Shown piece by piece: positions 16,931 through 25,810 of a stretch of 64,000 bases of DNA. The notes below the pieces were generated by a model that was not told where the DNA came from, did no database searches, and worked only from the letters and a program-made list of their open reading frames with translations. The stretch covers positions 124,001-188,000 of the forward strand of contig JBGSSF010000034.1 in NCBI GenBank assembly GCA_041737175.1, read 5' to 3'. The translations under genes were made by a program, and so were the position numbers. Source of the DNA: UBA5072 sp041737175. GTDB taxonomy: Bacteria > Bacteroidota > Bacteroidia > Bacteroidales > UBA10428. Every line of letters begins with the position of its first letter. Positions within the stretch are counted from its first letter, which is position 1.

Positions 16931-19417
16931 ATGAAACCACTTCTCCCCCTCCTTGCAATCGTTCTTCTGATATCCTGCAAATCCACAAATACAAGCTCAG
17001 ATATACTAATCATTAACGACCAGAACTATTTTGAACTCCCCGGTTTGAATGTTATGGTTTTTGAGGATATCTACCCTGAAGGCCATCAGGGCGGCGTAGG
17101 CATCATCCAGCACGGCATTCGGGTAGCTACCAACGGGGATGTCAGACTAGAGGCAACGCCAGGGCAATGGCAGCCCATTCCCAAAGTCGGGGAACGGACT
17201 GTTGATAAGGAAAACAATGAAATCTCCGTGAAACTTTGGTATCCCGACAGTTCCATCAACCGGAAGGGCTTTAATCCGGTGATCTATCCTGACCTGGTAT
17301 TCACTTACCAGGTGAGGGTGGTGGGAGAGAAAGACTACTTCAGGATCATCGTGGATCTGGATCAGCCGTTGCCGGAGGAATGGATCGGTAAAGCAGGATT
17401 TAACCTGGAATTATATCCGGCAGCCTTGTTCGGGAAAACCTGGATGATGGACGGCAACACCGGGTTCTTTACACGGCAGGCCAATGGTCCTGTTGCGCTT
17501 GATGAAGATAACGAAAACCAATCCGTTCCCCTTGCCACTGGCAGGAAACTTATTATAGCCCCGGAAACCGATGAGCAGCGGATCACTATCGAAAGCTCTA
17601 CATCCGATCTCCAGTTGCTCGATGGCCGGATCCGGCATACGAACGGCTGGTTCGTGGTTCGGTCCGCCATTCCGTCAGGCGCTGCCAAAGGGGCCATTGA
17701 ATGGACCGTCAGGGCCAACCATATACCAGGATGGATCTCTCCGGCAGTGGTGCATGTCTCCCAGGTTGGTTATCATCCGCTGCAAACCAAGACGGCCGTC
17801 ATCGAAACCGATATTTCAGAACGCAAAGTGCACAAAGTCAGTCTTGTAAAAATCACTTCAAGCGGCAGGGATTCTATAGTAAAAACAATAAAACCTGATT
17901 CATGGGGGAAATTCCTGCGGTACAACTACCTGCTGTTTGATTTCACAGATGTGAAGGAGGGAGGAACCTATCTGGTCCAATATGACGATGCGCGCTCCAA
18001 TCCCTTTATGATCTCGTCCGATATCTATAACCGTCATGTCTGGCAACCCACCCTCGAATACTTCCTTCCTGTTCAGATGTGTCATATGCGGATTACCGAT
18101 GCTTATAAAGTGTGGCACAATACCTGTCACCTCGACGACGCCCTGATGGCGCCCACAGATACCAACCTTTTTGACGGCTACCGACAGGGACCTTTCACAC
18201 TAACCCGTCATAAGCCGGGGGATCGGGTGCCCGGACTTGACCGGGGCGGCTGGCATGATGCCGGAGATGACGATCTCAGGGTTGAATCACAGGCGGGAAC
18301 AGTGCAACTGCTTTCCCTGGTCTGGGAGGAATTCAGGCCCGACCTGGATGCAACGACTATTGATCAGGCTGCCAGAAATGTAATCATTCACGTTCCCGAT
18401 GGAAAACCCGACGTTCTGCAGCAGATTGAACATGGTGTGCTCACCATCCTGGGCGGTTATGAGAATATGGGGCGCGTGTACCGCGGGATCATCAGTCCCA
18501 CCATTCCGCAATACACTCTGGTTGGCGATGTATCATCACAGACCAACAATCTGCCCTATAACAGGTCGATGAAGTACAACGGAACTTATGAAACAGGACA
18601 GGGAATTAAGGATGACCGAATGGTTTTCACCGAAGAAAATGCAGGCCATGAATTCAGCGCCATACAAGGTCTTGCAGCTGCGGCACGTGCACTCCGGGAT
18701 TATGATACCGGACTGGCGGATCGTTGCCTGAACGCTGCTACCGGCTTGTGGCATATGAAGAGAGATGTTTCCGCCCGGGAGCTTTCAGAGCAGATCATTG
18801 CGGCTTCGGAGTTGCTCCTAACAACTGGCAACAAAGAATACCGCGATTTTTTGGTGCAGGTGTCCGATTCCATCCCAAAACGCATTTCCAGTGTGGGTTG
18901 GGTGGTGGTAAGAGCCCTTTCACTGGTGAATGACGGAACTTTCAAATCAAAAGTGGAGCAGGCCCTTGCCGGCCTTGCTGGAGAAATTGAAAACCAGGGC
19001 AGGGAAACACCTTTTGGTGTACCTTACCGGCCTCATATATGGGGCGCAGGCTGGAACATCCAGGAATTCGGTGTGCACCAGTATTACCTTTCGAAGTTTT
19101 TCCCAAAGTTGTTCAGTCTGGATTACATGTATAATGCATTAAACATTGTGCTGGGATGCCATCCGGGTGAGAACACATCCTCTTTCGCATCAGGAGTGGG
19201 TTCACGTTCCATGACCATCGCATATGGTTACAACAGGGCCGACTGGTCTTACATACCTGGAGGCGTGGTTTCAGGAACTGCCCTGATCCGGCCTGATTTC
19301 CCGGAGTTAAAAGATTTTCCTTTCCTTTGGCAGCAGGCAGAGTATGTAATGGGTGGAGGTGAGATGAATTATATGTTTTTGGTGCTGGCGGCGGAGGAGG
19401 TATTGAGTAGGGAGTAG
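16931..19417 (+). CDS. GH9 family glycoside hydrolase (lipoprotein) with extra N-terminal domain
   Basis: 828 residues. Lipoprotein signal with Cys16 (VLLISCKS). Residues about 25-270 form a beta-rich domain that is not part of the standard GH9 module. A CelD_N-type Ig-like domain starts at about 275 (VSQVGYHPLQTKTA) and the (alpha/alpha)6 GH9 catalytic domain runs from about 375 to the end. The catalytic Asp pair lies in GGWHDAGDDD (about 439-448), and the C-terminal acid region is around AEYVMGGGEMNY. GH9 members are endoglucanases, glucosidases or exo-glucosaminidases; substrate here is open. It is likely surface or periplasmic. It converges with the PfkB gene across a repeat palindrome. 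Confidence 0.88.
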   Translation: MKPLLPLLAIVLLISCKSTNTSSDILIINDQNYFELPGLNVMVFEDIYPEGHQGGVGIIQHGIRVATNGDVRLEATPGQWQPIPKVGERTVDKENNEISVKLWYPDSSINRKGFNPVIYPDLVFTYQVRVVGEKDYFRIIVDLDQPLPEEWIGKAGFNLELYPAALFGKTWMMDGNTGFFTRQANGPVALDEDNENQSVPLATGRKLIIAPETDEQRITIESSTSDLQLLDGRIRHTNGWFVVRSAIPSGAAKGAIEWTVRANHIPGWISPAVVHVSQVGYHPLQTKTAVIETDISERKVHKVSLVKITSSGRDSIVKTIKPDSWGKFLRYNYLLFDFTDVKEGGTYLVQYDDARSNPFMISSDIYNRHVWQPTLEYFLPVQMCHMRITDAYKVWHNTCHLDDALMAPTDTNLFDGYRQGPFTLTRHKPGDRVPGLDRGGWHDAGDDDLRVESQAGTVQLLSLVWEEFRPDLDATTIDQAARNVIIHVPDGKPDVLQQIEHGVLTILGGYENMGRVYRGIISPTIPQYTLVGDVSSQTNNLPYNRSMKYNGTYETGQGIKDDRMVFTEENAGHEFSAIQGLAAAARALRDYDTGLADRCLNAATGLWHMKRDVSARELSEQIIAASELLLTTGNKEYRDFLVQVSDSIPKRISSVGWVVVRALSLVNDGTFKSKVEQALAGLAGEIENQGRETPFGVPYRPHIWGAGWNIQEFGVHQYYLSKFFPKLFSLDYMYNALNIVLGCHPGENTSSFASGVGSRSMTIAYGYNRADWSYIPGGVVSGTALIRPDFPELKDFPFLWQQAEYVMGGGEMNYMFLVLAAEEVLSRE

Positions 19418-19460
19418 GGAGCAGCGGCAGTGGCAGTGGCAGCTGGAGGTGCAGCAGCAA

Positions 19461-19494
19461 ACCCTTCAAGCGGTCCAATGACCCTTGAAGGGTG
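19461..19494. repeat. CCCTTCAAGGG palindrome, copy 2, between convergent genes
   Basis: Arms ACCCTTCAAGCGGTC (19461-19475) and GACCCTTGAAGGGTG (19480-19494) pair with a mismatch, loop CAAT. It separates the GH9 stop (19417, +) from the PfkB stop (19500, -). It probably serves as a bidirectional terminator-like hairpin. A purine-rich GCAGTGGCAGTGGCAG stretch lies just before it. Confidence 0.75.
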
Positions 19495-19499
19495 GATAT

Positions 19500-20684
19500 T
19501 CAGATTTCAATTTGCTTTTTATAGGCATCATAGTATGGTTTAATCTTCATCAGTTTTTCACCTGGCCGTTCTTCAAAGTAGGTACCTCCCATGTAAAAAC
19601 AGGTAAATCCTCCGGATACAATTCCCCAGGAACAAGCTTCCACGAGATCAGGATTTTTATTGCCGTTTGTCAACTGCTGAACAACAGATGCAATTACTCC
19701 CCCGGTGAAATTGTCACCACAGCCGGTTGTGTCACCTCCGTGGAAACTTTTCAGTTCGGTACGGATATGATGCGATACCGGCAGGGTCATGAGTTCCGCT
19801 TTATTGAAAAATGATCCGTCTGAATAAGCATGAATGTTATCTGCCCCATTGGTCACAATGAGTGACCGGACCTTTTTCGCCATGAAAAACCTGATTGCCT
19901 CATCCAGGCCGGCTTCACCGCTGAGCCGCAATGCCTCTTCCTTATCCGTAATCAGGATATCCATGTGCATATAGCTTTCATCATTTTCGCCCAAAGGCCA
20001 TCTTCGGGACGGATTAGCCTTTTCATTCCTGAAATCGAAGACTGTATTGACAATTGTAATACAACCCTGTGATTTGGTTTTTTTGAGCAACGAAGTCAGG
20101 TGATCATGGATGTTGGGAACAAGGGCGGTACCTCCAAAAACAACAATATCGGAGTTGAAAAAATCATCATCCAGTTCATCCGCTTGGTAATTCCATGCGG
20201 CGCCTATCGAATTGATAAACATCCTTTCGCCATGGCCGTTATCATAAGCGGGATCAGATAGTACAAGCGTTGACGGTGTCCGGTTTTTAATCAGTCTATA
20301 GTCTTTCAGCACAACGGGTGTTTTTCGAAGGAACTTTGTCAGATATTCACCATTCTCATCATTTCCCGCTCTTCCGTAAAACCGAACTTCGCATTTGTCC
20401 CGATTGGTCAGCTGCGCTGCATGAATTAAAGAAACAACAGATGGGCCGCCGATATTGATCTTATCGCAGTCCCGGCCTCCGGTTATTGCATGGATAAATT
20501 GATCCAGCATGATGCCGCTGAATTTCTCAAATTCTTCCTGCAGGACAAGCTTACCGGGTGACAGTCCGCCATCTCCGCGATTTCTGGCGAGATAAGGCTT
20601 GATAACCTGGCTATTGAAATCAATGTTATTGTATAATACGTCCACAAGGCAGCAACCTACCCCGGAAACGATGATTTTATCCAT
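19500..20684 (-). CDS. PfkB-family carbohydrate kinase
   Basis: 394 residues, longer than a typical ribokinase (about 300-330) mainly in the N-terminal part. The PfkB signature near the C-terminus reads HGGDTTGCGDNFTGG (about 315-329), with Asp324 as the predicted catalytic base; the usual DTxGAGD has Cys instead of Ala. The substrate-side motif KINIGGPSVVSLIHAA (about 75-90) corresponds to the family GG(P/A)xxN region. It lies 19 nt after the D-lyxose isomerase gene on the same strand, so it most likely phosphorylates the ketose that the isomerase makes (xylulose or fructose). Cytoplasmic. Exact sugar unproven. Confidence 0.85.
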   Translation of the reverse strand: MDKIIVSGVGCCLVDVLYNNIDFNSQVIKPYLARNRGDGGLSPGKLVLQEEFEKFSGIMLDQFIHAITGGRDCDKINIGGPSVVSLIHAAQLTNRDKCEVRFYGRAGNDENGEYLTKFLRKTPVVLKDYRLIKNRTPSTLVLSDPAYDNGHGERMFINSIGAAWNYQADELDDDFFNSDIVVFGGTALVPNIHDHLTSLLKKTKSQGCITIVNTVFDFRNEKANPSRRWPLGENDESYMHMDILITDKEEALRLSGEAGLDEAIRFFMAKKVRSLIVTNGADNIHAYSDGSFFNKAELMTLPVSHHIRTELKSFHGGDTTGCGDNFTGGVIASVVQQLTNGNKNPDLVEACSWGIVSGGFTCFYMGGTYFEERPGEKLMKIKPYYDAYKKQIEI

Positions 20685-20703
20685 ATTTTAAGTGGAATAC
20701 TGA

Positions 20704-21378
20704 TTATAAATACTTCAAATAATCGTTGACCAAAAGATGAATAGGTTCCACATCTTCCTCTATTTCAGGGAAACGCCCTACTTTGTCGTAGAAACGATTG
20801 TCATTTGCATCATCATTAACCATGCTTACTTCCCCGATGAGCACTTCACCTTTGTTCATTTCACCATAAAACCGGTGATAAAGTCCCGGCTTGAGGCATA
20901 TGCTCTGGCCGGGTTTCAAAATAAGCGGTTCACCAGCCCGGATGGTAACAAGAATACCATCAACACTCACAGTTACCGGCTCGTGTGAAAGTTGTTCATC
21001 AGAATCTGCCAGGTAGAGTTCCATTACCAGGTCACCTCCGCCCCTGTTGATGATATCTTCAGTTTTATTCCAGTGAAAATGCATGGGAGTAACCTGTCCC
21101 TCTCCTGCAACCATGATTTTCTCACAGTACAATTTGTCCTTCTTTTCCCAACTTCCGTTTCTGATAGTGAAGAGTGCCAGTCCCTTTTTATAGAAATCAC
21201 CACTTCCGAAATCAGTGATATCCCATCCAAGTTTATTGTCAACTATTTCAGAGCATTTCTTATAGGCACCTTTCCAATCACCCGGAGCCCAGTATGCCCA
21301 TCCGGGCAGCATGAACCTGTGAAAAGCTAAAAAGTGCTTTACATCCGTAATGATTGCATTGACTTCACTTCGTCTCAT
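20704..21378 (-). CDS. D-lyxose ketol-isomerase family protein (cupin)
   Basis: 224 residues, the usual length for D-lyxose isomerases. The cupin metal ligands are visible: His100 and His102 in PMHFHWNKTED, Glu107, and His168 in LYHRF. The N-terminal FMLPGWAYWAPGDW segment is also characteristic. The family interconverts D-lyxose and D-xylulose, and often D-mannose and D-fructose, with Mn2+. In this window mannose would be produced by the GH26 pathway, so mannose/fructose conversion followed by the PfkB kinase is a reasonable reading. First gene of a two-gene operon with a good -7 promoter box upstream. Confidence 0.85.
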   Translation of the reverse strand: MRRSEVNAIITDVKHFLAFHRFMLPGWAYWAPGDWKGAYKKCSEIVDNKLGWDITDFGSGDFYKKGLALFTIRNGSWEKKDKLYCEKIMVAGEGQVTPMHFHWNKTEDIINRGGGDLVMELYLADSDEQLSHEPVTVSVDGILVTIRAGEPLILKPGQSICLKPGLYHRFYGEMNKGEVLIGEVSMVNDDANDNRFYDKVGRFPEIEEDVEPIHLLVNDYLKYL

Positions 21379-21428
21379 GGTACCATTCTATTTTGATTTG
21401 GTTTCTACCATAGTCCCGGATATCAATT

Positions 21429-21436
21429 CAAAGATA
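21429..21436 (-). promoter_or_regulatory. -7 element of the lyxose isomerase/PfkB operon
   Basis: On the minus strand TATCTTTG fits TAnnTTTG exactly, about 50 nt before the ATG at 21378. The -33 region is weak (TATT at the 19-nt position). Confidence 0.45.
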
Positions 21437-21538
21437 GTACATACCTCAATGCCTGAATAAGAGTAATCAGGAAATATTCTATTCGTAAACAGAAAATCCA
21501 GAATATTCATAAGTGTACAAATTATAAGTGAATATATT

Positions 21539-21569
21539 CTTGTTAAAGCTCATAATTGATGTATTTTTA
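21539..21569 (+). promoter_or_regulatory. Promoter of the epimerase/GH30 operon
   Basis: CTTG (21539-21542), 19-nt spacer, TATTTTTA (21562-21569), 27 nt before the ATG at 21597. This location also argues against the upstream in-frame ATG at 21528, which would lie before the promoter. Confidence 0.5.
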
Positions 21570-21596
21570 ATCAAGCAATTACTAAACCTGAATCAA

Positions 21597-22556
21597 ATGA
21601 ACAAACTTTCTCGCAAGGATTTTATCCGTTTATCCATGGCCTCTTCCCTGGCCATACCCTTCATTGGATGTACCGGAAAATCAGCCGGAGCAGGGAAATC
21701 GGAAGATCAACAATCAATAGTAAAAACCTATACAGATACCATCGGTCTTCAGGTTTTTGCATTCAGGGATATGCTTGTGAAGGACGCTCCGAATCTGTTT
21801 AAATCATTTGCCTCGGCCGGCGTCAAATCCGTTGAGTTTTTCAATCCTGCCACTTTGAATGAATATGTCCCCATTGTTAAAGATTGCGGAATGCTTCCTT
21901 TAAGCACGCATTTTATGCCGGGATATGTTACCGGAAACTGGGAAATGGCCAGGACAATGAACATGGCACCTCCGGACAATTACCACTATGAGAACATCAT
22001 TGAGGACTGCGTGAAGAACGGCATAAAATATATGGGCATTGCCATTCTGCTTGAGGAAGACAGGCCTACCCTGGACGACTACAAACGGTTTGCTGAAAAA
22101 TTCAATGCATGTGGCGAAAAGAGTAAATCTGCCGGCATTCAACTATTCTACCACAACCATTCTTTTGAATTTGAACCCATGCAGGGAACTACACCCTATG
22201 ACGAAATGCTGAAGATCTTCGACAAAGAACTTGTCAAACTTGAGCTGGACGTCTTTTGGATCACCGTAGGCGGACAGGATCCTCTGCTATGGCTTCAGAA
22301 AACAGGGGACAGACTTTTATTTCTTCATATGAAGGACCTGAAGAAAGAATCACAAACAGGCATTTTTAATTTCAATATCCCTGAGGATAGCTATACAGAG
22401 CTGGGTACCGGAATGCTTGATTATAAGGCCATACTGAAGCTTACACGCACGCTGGGGATTCAATATGCTATTGTGGATCAGGACAGCACCCAGATGACGG
22501 ATAAGATAGCCAGTGTAAGGCAGAATTGCGAGTATATTAAATCTCTGGGAATATGA
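21597..22556 (+). CDS. Sugar phosphate isomerase/epimerase-like TIM-barrel protein, exported
   Basis: 319 residues from the ATG at 21597. The N-terminus (MNKLSRKDFIRLSMASSLAIPFIGC) is a signal of the Bacteroidetes lipoprotein/Tat-like type with a lipobox Cys, so the protein is probably periplasmic. The rest is an AP-endonuclease-2/xylose-isomerase-like TIM barrel; likely metal residues include the Glu of LFYHNHSFEFEP and the His of FLHMKD. Related proteins include inosose and tagatose epimerases and 3-keto-sugar-processing enzymes. It overlaps the GH30 gene by 4 nt (ATGA), so the two products probably act on the same glycan. Specific reaction unknown. Confidence 0.8.
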   Translation: MNKLSRKDFIRLSMASSLAIPFIGCTGKSAGAGKSEDQQSIVKTYTDTIGLQVFAFRDMLVKDAPNLFKSFASAGVKSVEFFNPATLNEYVPIVKDCGMLPLSTHFMPGYVTGNWEMARTMNMAPPDNYHYENIIEDCVKNGIKYMGIAILLEEDRPTLDDYKRFAEKFNACGEKSKSAGIQLFYHNHSFEFEPMQGTTPYDEMLKIFDKELVKLELDVFWITVGGQDPLLWLQKTGDRLLFLHMKDLKKESQTGIFNFNIPEDSYTELGTGMLDYKAILKLTRTLGIQYAIVDQDSTQMTDKIASVRQNCEYIKSLGI

Positions 22557-23968
22557 TACGATACTTTTCATCTGTTTTTTTGACAATTCTTTTGCCTTTC
22601 AACGTTGCTTCCCAAGTCAATTGGGTATCAACTACCCATGATCACCCATGGGTACAGCAGCAGGCCAGGTTTGCCAGACCATCGAAAACAACTGCTGATG
22701 TGACTATCCTGACTGATGGACCGGAACAGCTTATTGACGGTTTTGGAATCTGTTTCAACGAATTAGGCTGGATGGCTCTGTCGGACCTTGATGAGCAGGG
22801 GCGTGAGAACATACTTGAAAAACTTTTCGATCCGAAGGAAGGTCTGAAACTCAACATTTGCCGGATGCCCATCGGCGCCAATGACTATGCCCGGAATTAC
22901 TATTCATTAAACGATTCGGTGAATGATTTTGAAATGAAGCATTTCAATATTGAGCGTGACAGAACCATATTGATTCCTTTTATAAAGGCAGCCATGAAAT
23001 ACAGGCCTGATCTAAAGGTATGGGGTTCCCCCTGGTGCCCTCCATCCTGGATGAAAACAAACAGCCATTATGCATGCCGGCCCGGTTCGGATAATGGACT
23101 TCTGCCACAACAGGAGGGGAAGGAAGGCGTCACGCAATTCCGCATGGAACCTGCCTTCCTGAATGCCTATGCCCTGTATTTTGAAAATTATATCGATTCT
23201 TATCGGAATGAAGGAATTCACCTCACCGGCATTCATGTACAGAATGAAATGAACTCCTGCCAGAACTTCCCTTCATGCATTTGGACTGCCACTGATCTGG
23301 GACATTTTATCGGTAAATACCTGGGTCCCAAGTTAAAAACCAGTTTTCCCGATGCGGAAATATGGTACGGGACGTATGAGAGACCTTCAGTGGAAAATAT
23401 TGACACCATCATGCAGAATCCTGGAATAGCCAGATACATTACCGGTGTCAGCTTCCAGTGGGCCGGTAAGCAGGCCATACCGGGAGTGCATGCAAAATAT
23501 CCCGATCTTAAACTTATGCAGTCTGAAACCGAATGCGGCAACGGATCGAACGACTGGAAAGCTGCAGAATACACCTTTTCGTTGATGAAGCATTATTTTG
23601 AGCACGGCATTGGTGTGTATTCATTCTGGAATAGTGTGCTCGATGAAACAGGCAAAAGCATGTGGGGCTGGAAGCAGAATTCCATGATTACCGTCGACAG
23701 TAAAACCAAAGAAGTGAAGTATAATCCTGAATTTTACCTGCTGAAACACTTCAGTTATTTTATTCACCCTGGAGCAAGAAAGCTAAAAACTACCGGTAAG
23801 AATGATGAACTGCTTGCATTTTTGAATCCGGACAACAACCTTATCGTGATTATTGAGAATAAGGAGGATGCTGCCCGAGAAATACGGATGAATATTGGTA
23901 AAAAGAACCTGAATGTTATTCTGGAACCTCATTCATTCAATACATTCAGGTGGAAGGTTGTGAAATAA
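22553..23968 (+). CDS. GH30 family glycoside hydrolase
   Basis: 471 residues with a signal peptide (1-20). GH30 clan-A fold: acid/base Glu232 in HVQNEMNS, nucleophile Glu325 in LMQSETECGNG, and the segment WGSPWCPPSWMK (about 157-168). The C-terminal beta-sandwich typical of GH30 is present. The family includes beta-1,6-glucanases, glucosylceramidases and beta-xylosidases/glucuronoxylanases; the SPW(S/C)PPxWMK context fits the glucosidase/beta-1,6-glucanase side. Translationally coupled to the preceding epimerase-like gene. Acts outside the cytoplasm. Converges with the anti-sigma gene, 17 nt apart. Confidence 0.88.
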   Translation: MIRYFSSVFLTILLPFNVASQVNWVSTTHDHPWVQQQARFARPSKTTADVTILTDGPEQLIDGFGICFNELGWMALSDLDEQGRENILEKLFDPKEGLKLNICRMPIGANDYARNYYSLNDSVNDFEMKHFNIERDRTILIPFIKAAMKYRPDLKVWGSPWCPPSWMKTNSHYACRPGSDNGLLPQQEGKEGVTQFRMEPAFLNAYALYFENYIDSYRNEGIHLTGIHVQNEMNSCQNFPSCIWTATDLGHFIGKYLGPKLKTSFPDAEIWYGTYERPSVENIDTIMQNPGIARYITGVSFQWAGKQAIPGVHAKYPDLKLMQSETECGNGSNDWKAAEYTFSLMKHYFEHGIGVYSFWNSVLDETGKSMWGWKQNSMITVDSKTKEVKYNPEFYLLKHFSYFIHPGARKLKTTGKNDELLAFLNPDNNLIVIIENKEDAAREIRMNIGKKNLNVILEPHSFNTFRWKVVK

Positions 23969-23985
23969 TACTTCCAACCGGCATT

Positions 23986-25131
23986 TCACCTCACTATAGT
24001 TACATTTCCCATAAAACTACCCCCGTCGGTATACCGGATCCCGAACTGATAGATGCCCATGGGCAGTGCCTGCCCTGAAATGGTTGTACCGCTCCAGGTG
24101 ACAGGCTCGCTGCCGGTAAATCGCACTGAATAAACCATTGTGCCAACTTTGGAAAAGATATTGAGCGTTCCGCTGCGGTCCGGGTCAATGGGAATTGTCC
24201 ATATCTCTCCTCTTGACGGGGCAAATACCGCCTGGTAAAGGTTTGCGCAATCAACAGAACGGATAAGCGCTAAGCCGATGCGGCTGATGCAATTGTTGGC
24301 GTCCCTGGCGTACAGGGCATAACTGCCCGGATACAAACCGGAAAAAAGTGATGTGTCCCTGAAGTTGACCTGGCTCATGGAGAAGGTATACGGAGCCTGG
24401 CCACCGGTCAACGATTGCCTGTCGATGGCAATGCTGCCGGTTGGTTTGTCGTCGCAGCTTTCGGATTCAAGGAAACTGCCTTCTATTTTTACCTTGCGGC
24501 AATCCGGTTTTCCAGTTGCTTCCGGTTTTACCGGAATCGGTTTATTTTCAGAATAGGGCTCAGAAACCTGCTTTTCAGTTTTGGGTACCTCGTTTTTAAC
24601 CGGTACAGCGGTTTGGATCTCTTCCTTTATGAGGACTGTATCAACCTGAAACGTTCTATCCGGAATTCTATCATCCGCGGGATTCTGATCAGCTGAAGGT
24701 GCCCTCAAACTTTTGATGCTGGCGGTTTCCTGGTTTCTTTTAGATAACGGAACCTCCTGATAGGTAACAGCCATGGAATCCTCAAGCACGGATATGGGTT
24801 GTTCATTGCTATTTTTTTCTCTGTTCAGCCAGCCTGGCTGCATCCACAGAAGAATTACCCCGATCATCAGTCCACCCAAACCAAAACCAGTTATTCGTTT
24901 TATCCTCTTTGTAATTATTGTCTTTCCCAGGTGAATGGATTTCAGCTCACTTTTTATGTTCAGGTATGCCCCGTCGGTGATGATATCCCTCAACTGCCTG
25001 TGCAATTCAACTTTGTGGGCAAAATCCGGATCTTCTTCCAGTTTTTTCCGGAAGCTTACCCTTTCATTCGCCGGCAGATCGCCGTTTAGAAAGCTCTCAA
25101 TCCATTCGTTTATTTCAATGTCCTGCTTCAT
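23986..25131 (-). CDS. Membrane anti-sigma factor with SprB-like repeat and gliding/T9SS-type C-terminal tail
   Basis: 381 residues. The first ~70 residues (acidic and helical, INEWIESFLNGDLP, KKLEEDPDFAHKVELHRQL) look like a Bacteroidetes anti-sigma domain. A membrane helix is at about 79-98. A disordered, Pro/Lys/Glu-rich linker (about 103-208) leads to a SprB-like Ig repeat (about 210-293; TGGQAPYTFSMSQ, PGSYALYARDANNC) and a gliding-associated/CHU_C-like tail (about 300-381; LNIFSKVGTMVY, ALPMGIYQFGIRY, GNVTIVR). Both tail modules resemble those of the secreted protein at 27850-29187. Overlaps the sigma gene by 4 nt, so they form a cognate pair. Proposed role: release the sigma factor on a T9SS-related periplasmic signal. 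Confidence 0.8.
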   Translation of the reverse strand: MKQDIEINEWIESFLNGDLPANERVSFRKKLEEDPDFAHKVELHRQLRDIITDGAYLNIKSELKSIHLGKTIITKRIKRITGFGLGGLMIGVILLWMQPGWLNREKNSNEQPISVLEDSMAVTYQEVPLSKRNQETASIKSLRAPSADQNPADDRIPDRTFQVDTVLIKEEIQTAVPVKNEVPKTEKQVSEPYSENKPIPVKPEATGKPDCRKVKIEGSFLESESCDDKPTGSIAIDRQSLTGGQAPYTFSMSQVNFRDTSLFSGLYPGSYALYARDANNCISRIGLALIRSVDCANLYQAVFAPSRGEIWTIPIDPDRSGTLNIFSKVGTMVYSVRFTGSEPVTWSGTTISGQALPMGIYQFGIRYTDGGSFMGNVTIVR

Positions 25132-25703
25132 AGTTTCTGCAAGGCGCTTTTTAATCCCGGTCTTTCTTCAATATAAGTGATCAGTTTCTGCATGCACTTG
25201 TATTTTCGTGTTTTAACAGCATTTTCAGTGCTGAATTTCATCTTTTCACATATCTCCGTATTTTTCATCCTGTAAAAGATGGAATACCTTAACAGCTCCT
25301 CGCACCGTTCTCCCAGCTTTGTAAGTAATTCTGATACAGCTTCCTCTCTTTCCCTGGTTATGATAAGATCCATGATATTCCCGCCGGTATCGGAGAAATC
25401 GACATATTCCGGAAGTACAATCTCCCGGCTTTCTTTTCGTAACCTGTTAAGCCAAAGATTCTTGCTTACAGTGAAAATAAAAGCGCCGATATCGTATTTC
25501 GGATCAAATTTATCCTCCTTCACATATCTGTAAAATACCATGATGCTGTCCTGAAAAATATCAAAAGCGGCATCCTGATTTCCTGAATTATGCTTTATGT
25601 ATCTGCTCACCTTTGGAAAGTATGTATTATAGATGAATTTCAAAACGTCCTTGTCTTGACCGGACTTTAAAGCCTGTAATATTTCATCATCAGAATACTT
25701 CAT
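25128..25703 (-). CDS. ECF-type RNA polymerase sigma factor
   Basis: 191 residues. Region 2 (about 22-95) includes AAFDIFQDSIMVFYRYVKE and YDIGAFIFTVSKNLWLNRLRKESRE, the usual core-binding and -10 recognition helices; region 4 (about 125-185) carries the HTH with KNTEICEKMKFSTENAVKTRKYKCM. The linker is short and region 3 is absent, as in ECF factors. The stop overlaps the start of the anti-sigma gene by 4 nt. It is divergent from the PorP/SprF-like gene with a 107-bp gap, so that gene group is the obvious candidate regulon. Confidence 0.9.
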   Translation of the reverse strand: MKYSDDEILQALKSGQDKDVLKFIYNTYFPKVSRYIKHNSGNQDAAFDIFQDSIMVFYRYVKEDKFDPKYDIGAFIFTVSKNLWLNRLRKESREIVLPEYVDFSDTGGNIMDLIITREREEAVSELLTKLGERCEELLRYSIFYRMKNTEICEKMKFSTENAVKTRKYKCMQKLITYIEERPGLKSALQKL

Positions 25704-25810
25704 GAATCATGAAGGGCGTTTGCAGTATCTACAAATTAGAGAATAAAAGGTAACCTCTTTTTGAAAAATACTTACTTTTAATCTTTCTTGGGTAAGTTAG
25801 TAAATTGTAA

